A stretch of 64,000 nucleotides of DNA from Podarcis raffonei (taxonomy: Eukaryota; Chordata; Lepidosauria; Squamata; Lacertidae), in contig NC_070607.1 of the NCBI RefSeq assembly GCF_027172205.1, positions 24,714,069-24,778,068 of the forward strand, written 5' to 3'. The position numbers and the translations under genes were made by a program. The notes under the pieces are model-generated. The model was not told the origin of the DNA. It ran no database searches and was given only the letters and a program-made list of their open reading frames with translations. Shown in pieces: positions 40,901-45,995 of the stretch. Within the stretch, counting starts at the first letter, position 1. Each line of letters starts with the position of its first letter.

Positions 40901-43854
40901 TCATGTGATCCAGCAGGGCTTTCCTTATGCTCTTATGATCCATCCCACTCAGTATTCTCTCTGCTGATTGACAGCTGTTCTTGGAGGGTTTCAAAAAGGT
41001 CTCTCCCAGTTGTGCCTGGAGGACACTGAGGATTAAATGTGGGACCTTCTGCATGTAGAACATTGAGAAATACCCTTTACCCAGATGCTGCTGCATTTAA
41101 TAGTATATTCATACTGTGCCACACTATTGAGACTAACCAATAGTTTACCCTGCTGCTATGCTGACTCCCTCCACAGAGCCACCACTGGGTGGTGGTGGTT
41201 AGGGTGTCAGACTAGGACCTGGGAGACCAGGGTTCAAATCCTCACTCAGCCATGAAGCTCCCTGGGTGACCTAGGGCCAGTCAATGCCTCTTAGCCTAAC
41301 CTACCTCACAGGGTTGTTGAGCTCTTTTTGAGAAAAAGGTGGGTGTAAAATCAATCAATAAATAAATATTCCGTGAATAGATAAATGAAGCAGGATTCTC
41401 ATGCTATTCATAGTTATCTTGAAGGGAGAACTTCAGTAAGGTGCAGCTTTCCCATCAAAGCCCCATGACAGCAGGAGACGCAAGTGGAAAGAATATTCAC
41501 CTATATAGCAATTAGATGAACAAGAACAACGCTGTGCGCGAGTCTGGCTACCCAACTTACATCCTTTAAACTCAAGACTCTGTAGTCACACGGCCGCTTC
41601 ATCCTCTGGCACAGAGTAAGTCATGCCATTAGGCAGGGTGAGTTCACCCACCTCGGTGTAGGCTTGGCCCATGAGATTTTGCTGCCTGAGATGACGGACA
41701 AGGTGACACCTCTTCACCCCCACTCGATGAACAGAAGCCATTCAGTTGGCTGTTACCACAATATCCTCCACGCCAGGCTAATTTGGGGAGCACAGGGCAA
41801 ACTCCATGGTATACACAAATAAGAAGCTGCCTCATACACTTACTGGCAGCCAGACTCCAGGATTTTAGACTGGGTCTCTACCAGCCCTACCTGGAGATTC
41901 CAGGGATAGTACCTAGGAAATGAGTAGGCAAACTAAGGCCTGGGCGCCGGATCCAGCCCAATCGCCTTCTAAATCTGGCCTGCGGACGGTCCAGGAATCA
42001 GCATGTTTTTACATGAGTAGAATGTGTCTTTTTATTTAAAATGCATCTCTGGGTTATTTGTGGGGCATAGGAATTCATTCACCCCCCCCCCATATAGTCC
42101 AGACCCCCACAAGGTCTGAGGGACAGTGGACCGGCCCCCTGCTGAAAAAATTTGTTGACCCCTGATCTAGGACCTTCTTCATGTAAAGTAGATGCTCTAC
42201 CATCGAGCTGTGGCCCTTCCCAAAAGCTTTCCTCTCACACCTTGCTGCTGCACACTCACAATTCATTCATTTATTTCATAAACTATATACACTGCTTTTT
42301 TTTGTTTTAAAAACCCACAAACAAACCTGAAAGTGATTTTTTTAAATAAAAAGCTGTTTCATGATGTGGTCATCTCACCTGACATTTTGATTTGTAAATT
42401 AATTAGCTTGTTATTGGTGCATTTTCTGTTATTGGTGTCATAATTTTCTGTCACGGGCAACTATGTGCTTTGGACCATCTCTCTAGCACCTACTCTTTAT
42501 ATAAGGAACAGCACATACCGTACTTTTAAAGCATATTATGACAGCTCCACGGGACATAAAGAAACATCCCTATTTCAGAGCAGATATTATTATTGTATTG
42601 ACTGAGATGAGCTTGCGCTTTGCCCACAAGTGTTCACCTGTGCATCAAATGCAGCTTGGTGTCAGCCATCCGCCATGAGGCTTACGCTACAGGGCTAAGG
42701 ACTTCAAGGTGGTGGGACATCTGCATTCATAAGCATGCAGCTGCCACAAATGCTGCACATTACAATTGCCGCATACAACTCCAATGTTACAACAGCTAAG
42801 CTGGCTATTGGTCTGTTTCTGCGCACCGTTCAAAATGCTGGTTATGACTTACAAAATCCTATATGGCTTCGGTCCAACTTAACTGAGACTGCATTCCCCT
42901 CTACAAACCTGCCCGAGTTCTGAGATATTCCGGGGAGGCCTTTCTCTCAGTCCCGCCACTGTCACAGGCATGCTTGGTAGGGGTGCGGTATAAGGCCTTC
43001 TCTGTGCCTGGTCCAGGACAACTTTGGAACTCCCTGCCTAGAGAAGCTAGACTAGCTCCCTCCTCGTTATCCTTCTTCCAGCAGCTGAAGACCTTCTTAT
43101 CAAAACAGGTTTTTGGGGACAGAGTGTTTTGAATTAAAGAGCTGGGGCTGTGCTGTTTTCACAGTAATTATCTGTATGTTCTTAGTAAATTATATTTTAT
43201 TTAAATATATTATTATATTATATTATATTATATTATATTATATTATATTAATGTTTGGTTGTTGTTTTTAATGTTTATTTCGGCTGTTCTTATTTTATCT
43301 GTAAGCTGCCTTGAGTCTCTGGGGAAAAGGCGGAATAAATAAATTAATAATAATACAGTATAGCCGCAATGCACGTGGCGCCAGCATTTGCTCTCAATAG
43401 CAGCGAGAACGGTTCTGTAAGATACTTTCCGGCTTTGCACCCTCCTCAGCTAAAACTAGTCATTTTAGCTGGGCGACTTATAAATTGACTAGAGGCTTCT
43501 CACGGTGATTCCCCGAAACTAAAAGCGCGAACCTCAGGTCCGTGCCCTCTGCCCGCTGTATGAACTACAAATCCCAGGATGCCTCGCGCCAAAGAACGCT
43601 ATGGGGGAGAAAGCTTGCCGCTGTGCTTGCTGGGTATTGTAGTCCGGGTGGACTAGGCCACGCTTAGCTATACAAAACGCGGAGCGGGCAAACTTCGCCG
43701 TCTCTTTCTTACCAGAACCTGCCACCACCAGGAGGCTGACGGCGGCGTTACGCGGGACGTGCGGTCGCCTCGTTCGGAACAACCGCGCGGCGAAGAGAAA
43801 CGGCAAGAGGAAAAGGAAAGCTGCGATGCCCAGAGTCGCCCAGGAGGACTCCAT
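1552..43854 (-). CDS. ALG14: ALG14, UDP-N-acetylglucosaminyltransferase subunit (whole gene, 4 coding exons)
   Basis: ALG14 anchors the catalytic subunit ALG13 at the cytosolic face of the ER. Together they add the second GlcNAc to dolichol-PP-GlcNAc in N-glycan precursor synthesis. Four exons on the minus strand (43713-43854, 39987-40138, 33575-33697, 1552-1782) join in frame to 215 residues. The protein has an N-terminal membrane segment (about residues 7-25), the glycine loop AGSGGHTTEIL, the ADSDKMSEEKI stretch, IPRSREV, KPDLVLCNGPGTCVPI, and the C-terminal end EKYPKSLYLGRIV. Every junction has a GT donor and an AG acceptor, with phases 1, 0 and 0. The family's usual length is about 216 residues, so the gene looks whole and functional. 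The only oddity is at the start of exon 3, where three residues seem to be missing. In human, CNN3 lies on the 3' side and TLCD4 on the 5' side, which agrees with the CpG island at 57 kb. Confidence 0.96.
2153..2286 (-). mobile_element. Related repeat fragment with an inverted junction
   Basis: The minus strand reads CATCTGATGAAGCAGGACTC, then CATGAAAACTAAGCC and gcctttaaggtgccac, an older relative of the copy at 28.6 kb. The last part (2247-2286, ttgtttttgctgcaacaggc and gctaccc) is in the plus orientation. This copy is therefore also head-to-head inverted. Confidence 0.5.
2545..2886. mobile_element. Long inverted-repeat MITE
   Basis: The ends ccacatctgcaccatacaat and atggtgtagatgcagcc are inverted. 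The arms carry aaactgtagtttgttaaggg and its partner cttaactaactatagaattc, and the centre carries caatttccagagtagtttaac. The same family occurs at 18.3 and 55.4 kb. Confidence 0.65.
3321..3458. mobile_element. hAT-type MITE (palindromic)
   Basis: The ends cagggtttttccaaacttgg and ccaaacttgggaaacactg are inverted repeats. The flanks CTTTGGAT (3313-3320) and CTTTAGAT (3459-3466) form an 8-bp target duplication with one mismatch, the size typical of hAT. The inner arms carry the actacaattcccatcat motif common in squamate MITEs. Confidence 0.78.
4978..5219. mobile_element. Mariner-like MITE, TA-flanked
   Basis: The ends cactggtaccttgggtta and taacccgaggtaccactg are inverted repeats flanked by TA on each side. 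Inside, ttcaggttaagaac-type units repeat several times in both directions, giving a long foldback. Its right end lies about 20 bp from the L1 target duplication. Confidence 0.78.
5238..5251. repeat. L1 target-site duplication, left copy
   Basis: TCCAAATGTTTATT here is identical to 13619-13632. It abuts the A-rich tail (seen as T-rich on the plus strand), as expected for target-primed reverse transcription. Confidence 0.85.
5405..5443 (+). other. G-run cluster in the L1 3' UTR
   Basis: Repeated runs of three to five G on the plus strand (gggggtggagggaggg, then gggtgggggtgggg) could fold as a G-quadruplex on the strand opposite to the L1 transcript. Polypurine stretches near the 3' end are common in L1 elements, though in mammals they lie on the sense strand. 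Confidence 0.4.
5632..9491 (-). pseudogene. L1 ORF2 (endonuclease and reverse transcriptase), two breaks
   Basis: ORF2 supplies the nicking endonuclease and reverse transcriptase. It starts MANLKAITLNVRGLGNP at 9491. APE-type endonuclease motifs follow: FLQEIH, SSIYAPN, GGDLNLN and, after the frameshift near 8935, ITDHAPV. The reverse transcriptase shows KAPGPDGFTAEFY, SYRPISLIN, TIMSLDILKAFDCLEW, GTKQGCPLSPFLF and the catalytic FADDLMV. The C-terminal cysteine motif C-x3-C-x7-H-x4-C is present (CWRGC...HMWWEC). One in-frame TGA at 7096-7098 interrupts the frame between the RT and the C-terminal part. The length of about 1285 codons is normal for L1. Confidence 0.92.
10225..11341 (-). pseudogene. 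L1 ORF1 (RNA-binding chaperone), frameshifted
   Basis: L1 ORF1 protein coats the element's RNA as a trimer. The reading starts MPSQPQTKTIRETEMTPTRE at 11341. After a frameshift near 11205-11230 it continues in the frame that holds a coiled coil (VEVLENKNQMQERIIEQYRE and after), then the RRM-like core NIRFRNFPE, the DIIVCFTRYKKKEEV stretch and the C-terminal domain ending KYRWGFPFRLIVTT. A glutamine- and threonine-rich tail ends at 10225. A proline-rich frame at 9966-10493 overlaps the tail in another phase and may be either a shadow or a lost C-terminal extension. Domain order fits L1 ORF1 of vertebrates. Confidence 0.85.
11342..13618 (-). promoter_or_regulatory. L1 5' UTR and internal promoter
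   Basis: About 2.3 kb precede ORF1. The last 30 bases next to the insertion site hold CCGGAAGT (an ETS-type box, 13609-13616) and gccgccatgctgcc (13593-13606), which reads as an ATGGCGGC-core YY1-type site in the L1 sense. YY1 near the first bases is a known feature of human L1. The centre, 11780-13110, is extremely purine-rich on the plus strand (pyrimidine-rich in the L1 sense), with a (TA)n tract at 12665-12696 and degenerate internal repeats. Confidence 0.7.
12665..12696. repeat. (TA)n microsatellite in the L1 5' UTR
   Basis: Sixteen TA units follow a TG-rich run inside the L1 5' UTR. Confidence 0.95.
13619..13632. repeat. L1 target-site duplication, right copy
   Basis: TCCAAATGTTTATT here is identical to 5238-5251 and directly follows the GC-rich 5' end of the L1. 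It fixes the element's 5' boundary. Confidence 0.85.
16258..16440 (+). mobile_element. L2/CR1-like LINE 3' terminus ending in (CTA)n
   Basis: It shows the 3'-UTR hallmark ttggaagccacccagagtggctggggcaacccagtcagatgggc, then an ataaataata end that has expanded into a (CTA)n tract at 16388-16434. The same hallmark recurs at 55848-55900. Confidence 0.65.
16388..16434. repeat. (CTA)n microsatellite
   Basis: About sixteen CTA units form the 3' end of the LINE fragment at 16.26 kb. Confidence 0.95.
18245..18400. mobile_element. Partial copy of the long inverted-repeat MITE
   Basis: The end tgtacaccataccattaaag and the arms gggaactgtagctctgtg and aacaaactacagatcccagg match the family at 2.5 kb. The second end is missing. 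Confidence 0.55.
20019..20780 (+). mobile_element. 5'-truncated L1 3' end nested in an older LINE
   Basis: The copy starts inside ORF2 and ends in an A-rich tail (20757-20780). The duplicated target AAAACAAGATTAAAATA is seen at 20002-20018 and again at 20781-20797. It belongs to a different L1 subfamily from the copy at 5-13 kb, as its protein sequence is clearly distinct. Confidence 0.88.
20027..20482 (+). pseudogene. L1 ORF2 C-terminal fragment
   Basis: The frame is open for 151 codons and ends at a natural stop. It holds the C-terminal cysteine motif [20 protein letters not shown] (C-x2-C-x8-H-x4-C), followed by the usual helical tail. The endonuclease and reverse transcriptase domains are absent because of the 5' truncation. 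The open reading suggests a fairly recent insertion. Confidence 0.88.
21270..21395 (-). mobile_element. tRNA-derived SINE fragment
   Basis: Minus-strand GTGCTATAACTCAGTGGTGC with nearby cagcagctgctt block matches the tRNA-head SINE family seen at 25.7 and 37.6 kb, but is strongly diverged. Confidence 0.5.
21665..21693. repeat. (GT)n microsatellite and a local inverted repeat
   Basis: Fourteen GT units are followed by atagctgtcaacttttccct (21696-21715), whose reverse complement appears at 21762-21781. The inverted pair brackets about 45 bp and may be a small foldback element. Confidence 0.85.
22520..22705 (+). mobile_element. Old LINE 3' UTR fragment
   Basis: The motif ctaaaccatctagagaacctttgctactgggtggtatagaaat is a variant of the taaaccgcctagaga...gggcggtata ending of amniote CR1/L2 elements. 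No coding part remains. Confidence 0.5.
23844..24505 (-). mobile_element. Bov-B (RTE clade) LINE 3' end
   Basis: The minus strand encodes the characteristic Bov-B C-terminus: VVMYGSKIWTIKKADHRRID, then AFELWCWRRLLRVPWSARRS and LRLQYFGHLMRREDSLEKTL. It ends with the ...TTGTTGTTGTTTAGTCATGTCC-type tail at 23844 on the plus strand. The copy is 5'-truncated and the frame 23858-24424 is still open. Bov-B is known to have spread horizontally and is abundant in squamates. Confidence 0.92.
24574..24708. mobile_element. hAT-like MITE, degenerate
   Basis: The ends caggggttgctaacctgtgg and cacatcttagccagccctg are imperfect inverted repeats. The flanking 8-mers agree at only 5 of 8 positions. Related fragments without clear ends lie near 29845-29950, 44890-44975, 48375-48490 and 55575-55630. 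Confidence 0.5.
25200..25560 (+). mobile_element. L2-like LINE reverse transcriptase fragment
   Basis: The plus strand reads ALEHCLNLLVGWMRTNKLTL, then NPGKPEALWVSGS. This is the W-M-x2-N-K-L-x-LN-x2-K-x-E block after the catalytic core of L2/CR1-type RT. The LDYCN-like block follows in another frame near 25510. The fragment is short and decayed. Confidence 0.6.
25683..25900 (+). mobile_element. tRNA-derived SINE (GGATAGCTCAGT head)
   Basis: The head GGGATAGCTCAGTCAGTACA with the later TACGAGCCCCAAG resembles the A and B boxes of a tRNA gene. The body follows with ttctgttctcacagtggccaac. The tRNA arms do not pair well enough for a functional tRNA. Confidence 0.6.
26026..26105. repeat. Direct 30-bp repeat, 50-bp period
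   Basis: TACAGATTTAGGAGGTGCAT plus ten more bases occur at 26026-26055 and again unchanged at 26076-26105. It is a small recent tandem duplication in ALG14 intron 3. Confidence 0.8.
26330..26373. repeat. (AAT)n microsatellite
   Basis: About fourteen AAT units, with no recognisable LINE end next to them. Confidence 0.95.
27125..27266. mobile_element. hAT-like MITE
   Basis: The ends cagtgctattttttataaaa and aataaaaaaagctctg are inverted, with inner ggtgctggaactca matched by gagttccggtgagttct. Flanks GATTCTTG and GAATATTG agree at 6 of 8 positions. Confidence 0.6.
28235..28410 (+). mobile_element. MIR/CORE-like SINE
   Basis: It shows the core ctggataaccttaggccagt, then ctaacctacctcacagggttgttt and the downstream gcatgtatgctactttgacc. 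The tRNA-like head near 28245 is badly decayed. Confidence 0.6.
28590..28690 (+). mobile_element. Fragment of the same repeat family, with a hammerhead-like core
   Basis: It reads CTGAAGA (28598-28604), one A, the self-complementary gtgtgcatgcacac (28606-28619) and GAAA (28620-28623). It continues gctcataccaagaactaact and ggtctttaaggtgctactgg, which matches the arm of the nested element at 44.3 kb. The order CTGANGA, hairpin, GAAA is that of a hammerhead ribozyme core, although the extra A is not canonical. Confidence 0.6.
29590..29850 (+). mobile_element. Old LINE C-terminal fragment
   Basis: One frame reads EIRHRAFSVVAPRL, followed by LLPADLWKATILQTFRSTLN after a stop. It resembles the R-x-FS-x2-AP-x-LWN-x-LP block at the C-terminus of L2/CR1 elements. 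The fragment is heavily decayed and the family is not certain. Confidence 0.5.
29951..30310 (-). mobile_element. Squamate tRNA-derived SINE, full length
   Basis: In minus-strand sense it begins GGACGCGGGTGGAGCTGTGG and has a B-box-like GGTTCGAATCCCCGCG. It runs through the gtgcaagtagataaatag middle block and ends in repeated CTTTACC. It is about 360 bp long. The structure and tail fit the Sauria-type SINE family paired with Bov-B; the family name is from memory. The frame 30033-30260 inside it is not a gene. Confidence 0.85.
31430..31782 (+). mobile_element. Squamate tRNA-derived SINE with 14-bp target duplication
   Basis: It is a full-length copy from GGGACACGGGTGGCGCTGTG to the CCCTTTACCCTTAC tail. 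It is flanked by CTATAAGGAAGCTT at 31416-31429 and 31783-31796. The perfect duplication marks a recent insertion. Copies at 29.95 kb and here are in opposite orientation. Confidence 0.92.
32288..33150. mobile_element. Composite hAT-type element with GC-rich cargo
   Basis: The 863-bp unit begins CAGAGGCGTAGCGTGG and ends CCCACGCTACGCCACTG, which are inverted. Identical 8-bp flanks GTTCACAG lie at 32280-32287 and 33151-33158, so the whole unit moved as one. A second left end, CAGTGGCGTAGCGTGGG at 32995, makes 32995-33150 a complete 156-bp MITE inside it. Between the first left end (to about 32350) and 32995 lie about 640 bp of CpG-rich DNA unlike its surroundings. The long frames in it (for example 32282-33130) come from base composition only. 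Confidence 0.82.
33575..33697 (-). CDS. ALG14: ALG14 coding exon 3 (IPRSREV...KPDL)
   Basis: This short exon reads FTLHCIPRSREVRQLWSSSV, then LTTVRSMFYSLPLTFRLKPDL, before the donor gtatgt. IPRSREV and KPDL are family-conserved landmarks. The 123-nt phase 0-0 exon links exon 2 and exon 4 exactly in frame. The only AG near the start follows TTTTCCAAG, whose translation FSK would itself align with the human YTK. Human exon 3 therefore seems three codons longer at its 5' end. Either the splice site slid 9 nt, or a rare non-AG acceptor after TTG at 33707-33709 is used. The open frame in another phase that overlaps this exon (33567-34067) is a shadow. Confidence 0.9.
34498..35036 (-). mobile_element. 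L2/CR1-like LINE 3' end
   Basis: It starts with (AAT)n and the motif atttatatcccgccctcccc. The minus strand encodes RIRFKVLVLTFKALYGLGPS, YLRDRLSWYAPQRNLRSS, VPGHREVRLASTRARAFSAV, then WWNTLSQETRALRDLTSFRR and KTELFRLAFGQ, the C-terminal domain of a non-LTR retrotransposon polyprotein. The same family hosts the nested L1 at 20 kb. A 15-bp tandem copy (agccagtgcagttgatata) follows at 35020-35057. Confidence 0.78.
35221..35850 (-). mobile_element. L2-like LINE fragment
   Basis: The minus strand shows MDYGSALYVGLPLRLV (a version of the common LDYCNALYxGLP motif near the RT thumb) and, further on, SVAGPSLCRLP...VLAFKRQLKSHLFVQVF, the usual C-terminal end. Several frame changes separate them, so the copy is old. 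Confidence 0.65.
35888..36045 (+). mobile_element. MIR/CORE-like SINE
   Basis: It has the tRNA-like head ggtagtgtagcacactggtt and gggttcaaatccccactt, then the core tgggtgaccttgggccggtcactgcctctcagtctaacctacctcacag. The core is shared with mammalian MIR. The right end is lost. Confidence 0.75.
37028..37098. repeat. Compound AAT/AGATGA/AGA microsatellite
   Basis: Three simple repeats in a row form the tail of the tRNA-derived SINE at 37.1 kb. Confidence 0.95.
37099..37329 (-). mobile_element. tRNA-derived SINE with GAA/GAT microsatellite
   Basis: In minus-strand sense the head is GTGGTGTAGTGGTTAAGAGC (an A-box) with CTGGTGAACCGGGCTCG further on. The body contains gtcacacttctctgaagtct and ends agtatatcaaatccaaactct, followed by the AGA/AGATGA repeat. 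The frame 37197-37442 is spurious. Confidence 0.72.
37330..37520. repeat. Short interspersed palindromic repeat (two partial copies)
   Basis: It has gcctatatatgtctactcag, then gagttcaatgagacttactc and gtgtaataggattgcatcc. A second piece has aacccactgaactcaatggg (37487-37506). It is the same family as 62.1 kb. Confidence 0.5.
37548..37690 (-). mobile_element. tRNA-derived SINE (GGTAGCTCAGTTGG head)
   Basis: On the minus strand it begins CTGGTAGCTCAGTTGGTGGA and ends near GATGACCCTTGTGGTCCCTT. It is the same family as 25683-25900. The head is tRNA-like but not a functional tRNA gene. Confidence 0.68.
37872..37932. repeat. (AAAG)n microsatellite
   Basis: About fifteen GAAA units. The open frames over it on both strands are products of the repeat. 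Confidence 0.95.
38610..39105 (+). mobile_element. Bov-B LINE 3' end with target duplication
   Basis: The plus strand encodes VKAMVFPVVMYGSESWTIKK, then AFELWCWRRLLRVPWSARRS and ALVHGVTKSRTRLND, the Bov-B C-terminus. It ends gagtcggacacgact...aagcaacaacaa. The flanks ACATCCCGAGC (38599-38609) and ACATCCTGAGC (39106-39116) form an 11-bp target duplication with one mismatch. It is 5'-truncated, like the copy at 23.8 kb but in the opposite orientation. Confidence 0.92.
39987..40138 (-). CDS. ALG14: ALG14 coding exon 2 (glycine-rich loop region)
   Basis: This 152-nt exon completes the split codon from exon 1 and reads GGHTTEILRLLSSLSQTYSP, then RHYVLADSDKMSEEKIRSFE and QQRAETASNSL. It matches the most conserved N-terminal part of ALG14. 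The acceptor is tttttcag and the donor is gtaagt. The exon is 51 codons with the split base and ends in phase 0, the same length as the human exon as I recall it. Confidence 0.95.
40478..40560 (-). mobile_element. LINE 3' terminus fragment
   Basis: Short (CTA/ATA)n followed by ttttattatttgtaccccacccaactgactgggtttcc is the reverse complement of the L2/CR1 3' end seen at 16.3 and 55.9 kb. Confidence 0.5.
41188..41365 (+). mobile_element. MIR/CORE-like SINE
   Basis: It has ggtggttagggtgtcagact, the box gggttcaaatcctcactc, the core gggtgacctagggccagtca and cctacctcacagggttgttg. It then ends in an aatcaatcaataaataaat tail. Confidence 0.75.
42150..42235 (-). mobile_element. tRNA-derived SINE fragment
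   Basis: The minus strand reads GGGCCACAGCTCGATGGTAG followed by AGCATCTACTTTACATGAAG, a decayed tRNA-like head. Confidence 0.5.
42780..43355 (+). mobile_element. L2-like LINE 3' end with TATTA microsatellite
   Basis: It shows decayed C-terminal coding sequence (WNSLPREARLAPSSL-like, then QQLKTFLSKQVFGDRVF) followed by a 3' UTR. The UTR ends ctgtaagctgccttgagtct...gcggaataaataaattaataa. A (TATTA)n expansion sits inside the UTR at 43206-43250. Confidence 0.65.
43206..43250. repeat. (TATTA)n microsatellite
   Basis: About nine TATTA units within a LINE 3' UTR in ALG14 intron 1. Confidence 0.95.
43564..43588 (+). promoter_or_regulatory. ZNF143/THAP11-type motif
   Basis: The sequence ACTACAAATCCCAGGATGCC followed by TCGCG fits the long SBS-type consensus (ACTACAnnTCCCAGnATGC, then a GCG) bound by ZNF143 with THAP11. 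The consensus is from general knowledge. The site sits about 270-290 bp downstream of the ALG14 ATG, in intron 1. Squamate MITEs also carry ACTACAACTCCCA-like runs, but the full ATGC...GCG tail argues for a real promoter site. Confidence 0.6.
43628..43643 (-). promoter_or_regulatory. Second ZNF143-type core motif
   Basis: On the minus strand this reads ACTACAATACCCAGCA, the core of the same motif without the full 3' extension. It lies about 40 bp from the first site in the opposite orientation. Paired sites of this type are common in CpG-island promoters. Confidence 0.5.
43713..43854 (-). CDS. ALG14: ALG14 coding exon 1 (N-terminal membrane anchor)
   Basis: The exon encodes residues 1-47 plus the first base of codon 48. 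It begins MESSWATLGIAAFLFLL, so a single hydrophobic anchor lies at about residues 7-25. The basic stretch RLFRTRRPHVPR follows, as expected for a short anchor with its body on the cytosolic side. The exon ends VVAGSG at a GT donor (gtaagaaa on the minus strand). The chosen ATG is the first one that gives the anchor in frame. The anchor is poorly conserved in sequence across vertebrates, and here it is two residues longer than I recall for human. Confidence 0.93.
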
Positions 43855-44142
43855 GGAGAAGACAGTAACTAGGGCGGCGGACTACGGGAGCCGAAGCAGC
43901 TCAAAAATATTTAATCGTAGCCTTGCCACCCATCGCTTGCGAGTCGTCTACACCGCCGCCTGTTTTCTTTTGGGTTTTTTTTTCCAGGCAGCGCCTGTAG
44001 GTAGATGGAGATGGTGTTTATTTCAAAAGGGAAACGTTTCCTGGAACTAGCAAGGCTTTCCATTTTCGAAACAGGAATGTTTAGGAATGTGTAGGGTGAG
44101 AATTGTACTGTCCATAGTTATGTTGATATTATGTATATTAAT

Positions 44143-44523
44143 CAGTGCTTTTTTCCTGGGGGGACGCATACACCTAAACTTTTTGTGAATTTTTGTTCAT
44201 TTGTCCCGATTTGAACTATAAAATGGTGGAAACAAAATAAAATTAAAAAATAAAATAAAAATTCCTTCCAATAGCACCTTAGAGACCATCTAAGTTAGTT
44301 ATTGGTATGAGCTTTCGTGTGCATGCTCATGAAAGCTCATACCAATAACTAACTTAGTTGGTCTCTAAGGTGCTACTGGAAGGAATTTTTTAAAATTTAT
44401 TTTATTTTATTTCGTTTCGACTACGGCAGACCAACACAGCTACCTACCTGTAACTATAAAATGGTGTTTTTCTTGAGTCAAAATGAGAGTACACCTAAAA
44501 ATTTTTTTAGGAAAAAAGCACTG
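44143..44523. mobile_element. hAT-like MITE carrying a nested insertion
   Basis: The ends cagtgcttttttcctggggg and tttttaggaaaaaagcactg are inverted. The flanks ATATTAAT (44135-44142) and GTTTTAAT (44524-44531) agree at 6 of 8. A foldback retroelement at 44229-44451 splits it, so the MITE itself is only about 140 bp. Confidence 0.7.
44229..44451 (-). mobile_element. Foldback (inverted-copy) retroelement, nested
   Basis: The insertion is flanked by a 15-bp direct repeat AACTATAAAATGGTG (44214-44228 and 44452-44466). Its centre is a near-perfect hairpin: attccttccaatagcacctt...gaaagctcat on one arm and its reverse complement on the other, joined at gtgcatgctc around 44318. In the minus sense it begins CAGGTAGGTAGCTGTGTTGG. 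The unit also occurs at 28.6 kb and 2.15 kb. Inverted partial copies of this kind resemble Penelope-like elements or twin-primed insertions; the family is not certain. Confidence 0.65.
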
Positions 44524-44741
44524 GTTTTAATGCACAAATTTGTTCCTAAATCCTTAAATCTGGAGAGGGAGTTTTGAGTCCGGCAAAAGATATTCTTACC
44601 TTTGTGGAAGGAAATTCAGTAATGAGGACTAGAGAACCTGTGGCCTTCAAGCTGTTTATTTATTTTATTTATCTTCTGTCTCACCTCTTTCTCACTTTTT
44701 GCCCTACTTTTTCCCCTCGAAAGCTCTCAAGATGCTGTGCA

Positions 44742-44887
44742 TGGTTCTCTTCCTCCTCATTTAATCCTCACAAAAAATCATGTGAGGCTGAGAGGCAATG
44801 ACTGGCCCAAGGCCACCCAGTGAGCTTCATGGCCAAGTGAGGATTTGAACTGTGGTCCTCCCAGTCCTAGTCTGAAACTCTAACCAC
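44742..44887 (-). mobile_element. MIR/CORE-like SINE
   Basis: This is the reverse complement of the same family: cacaaaaaatcatgtgaggc, then the core ggcaatgactggcccaaggccaccc and the head cagtcctagtctgaaactctaacca. Confidence 0.7.
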
Positions 44888-45995
44888 GGTTGGACTCCAA
44901 CTCCCATCAGCCCCAGCCAACATGGCAAATTATTGGGCATGATGGGAGTGAGGTTCATCATAGGTTCCCCACAATTGACAAACACTGCTGCCTATCAATA
45001 GACGTCTTTAATGTCTCACAGACCTGGTTAAAGTTTAACCTGTGCCCCTTTGCTATCCTATATCCCCAATGTGTTTCTTTGCTATAGCCTTGTTCACCTT
45101 GAATAACAATAATTTCCCACCCTGCTTGTGTCCAAAGACAGCAGCCTTATTGCACCTTGATCTTCTGCCTTAGGAGTTTACTTTCCTAGAGCTGGTTTCA
45201 TGCATCTGGTGAATTAACCTCTTGTCTCCCAAATTTCATGCCACAATAAAGCTTCAGTCCTAAACATACTATCTAGGAAGGGAGTAAAGGGAACAAAGTC
45301 CTACAGTACAGTAGATCTTACTCCATTACAGTAGTTCTTACTCCATACTAAAAGTAAACAGCTTTGGAATTGAGCTGCACAGTCTCTTAAGATGCCACAA
45401 AATTCACTGTTTTTGTGATATCAGGTGATCACAGCTGTTTTCAGGAATTTATGTTTCCATATTGCTCACCTTTCCAAGTAGTGAGTCTAGGCCTACAGAT
45501 TGTGGGAGAAGAAGCTCTATTGCCTGCCAGGAATGCAAGTCTGAAAACCGGCCAGGTGACATGTGATGTGATTTTCACAGTCATGGTATTACAAAAGCCA
45601 GGAGGTATCATGTTGCAGAATGCAAGCTGTACTTATTAATAATTATGTCAGTGTGCTGTACCTTGATGAAACCAAAGCATATAGTTAGTCTGTTCATGGC
45701 TCCAGAAATTACCTTTTCACCTTAATGTGGACTCTCAAGACTATTCTTTGTATATTAATTTGTTTTGGGCGAGGGCCCTAAAAATTTGGTTTGAACCTGA
45801 AACTCTCCCTTGTCACCATCTGACAAAAATCATACAATGCCAAAGCAGCAGCAGGAAGTTGCCTTTGAAGTACTTTTTCATGGCAAAAGAAACCACATTT
45901 TTGCATTATGGAACTTTTCAAAAGAAAGCAAAACTTTATATATTAAGTTCATTTTAGCTGTAGCATCCAGATTGGAAGAAAAGCTCTCCTAGAGT

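Larger units (their letters stand above)
40139..43712 (-). other. ALG14 intron 1 (about 3.6 kb)
   Basis: The intron starts at gtaagaaa just after VVAGSG and ends at tttttcag. It holds a MIR-like SINE (41.2 kb), a tRNA-SINE tail (42.1-42.2 kb) and an old LINE 3' end (42.78-43.36 kb). Its first 200 bases carry two ZNF143-type motifs, so the promoter CpG region extends into it. Nothing else recognisable was seen. Confidence 0.85.
43540..43960 (-). promoter_or_regulatory. ALG14: ALG14 CpG-rich promoter region
   Basis: A short stretch rich in CG dinucleotides surrounds exon 1, in contrast to the AT-rich DNA on both sides. No TATA box is evident, as expected for a housekeeping glycosylation gene. 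Transcription should start a little above 43854 on the minus strand. The two ZNF143-type sites on the intron side are listed separately, and a partial one (ggactacggg) lies upstream near 43878. Confidence 0.65.
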
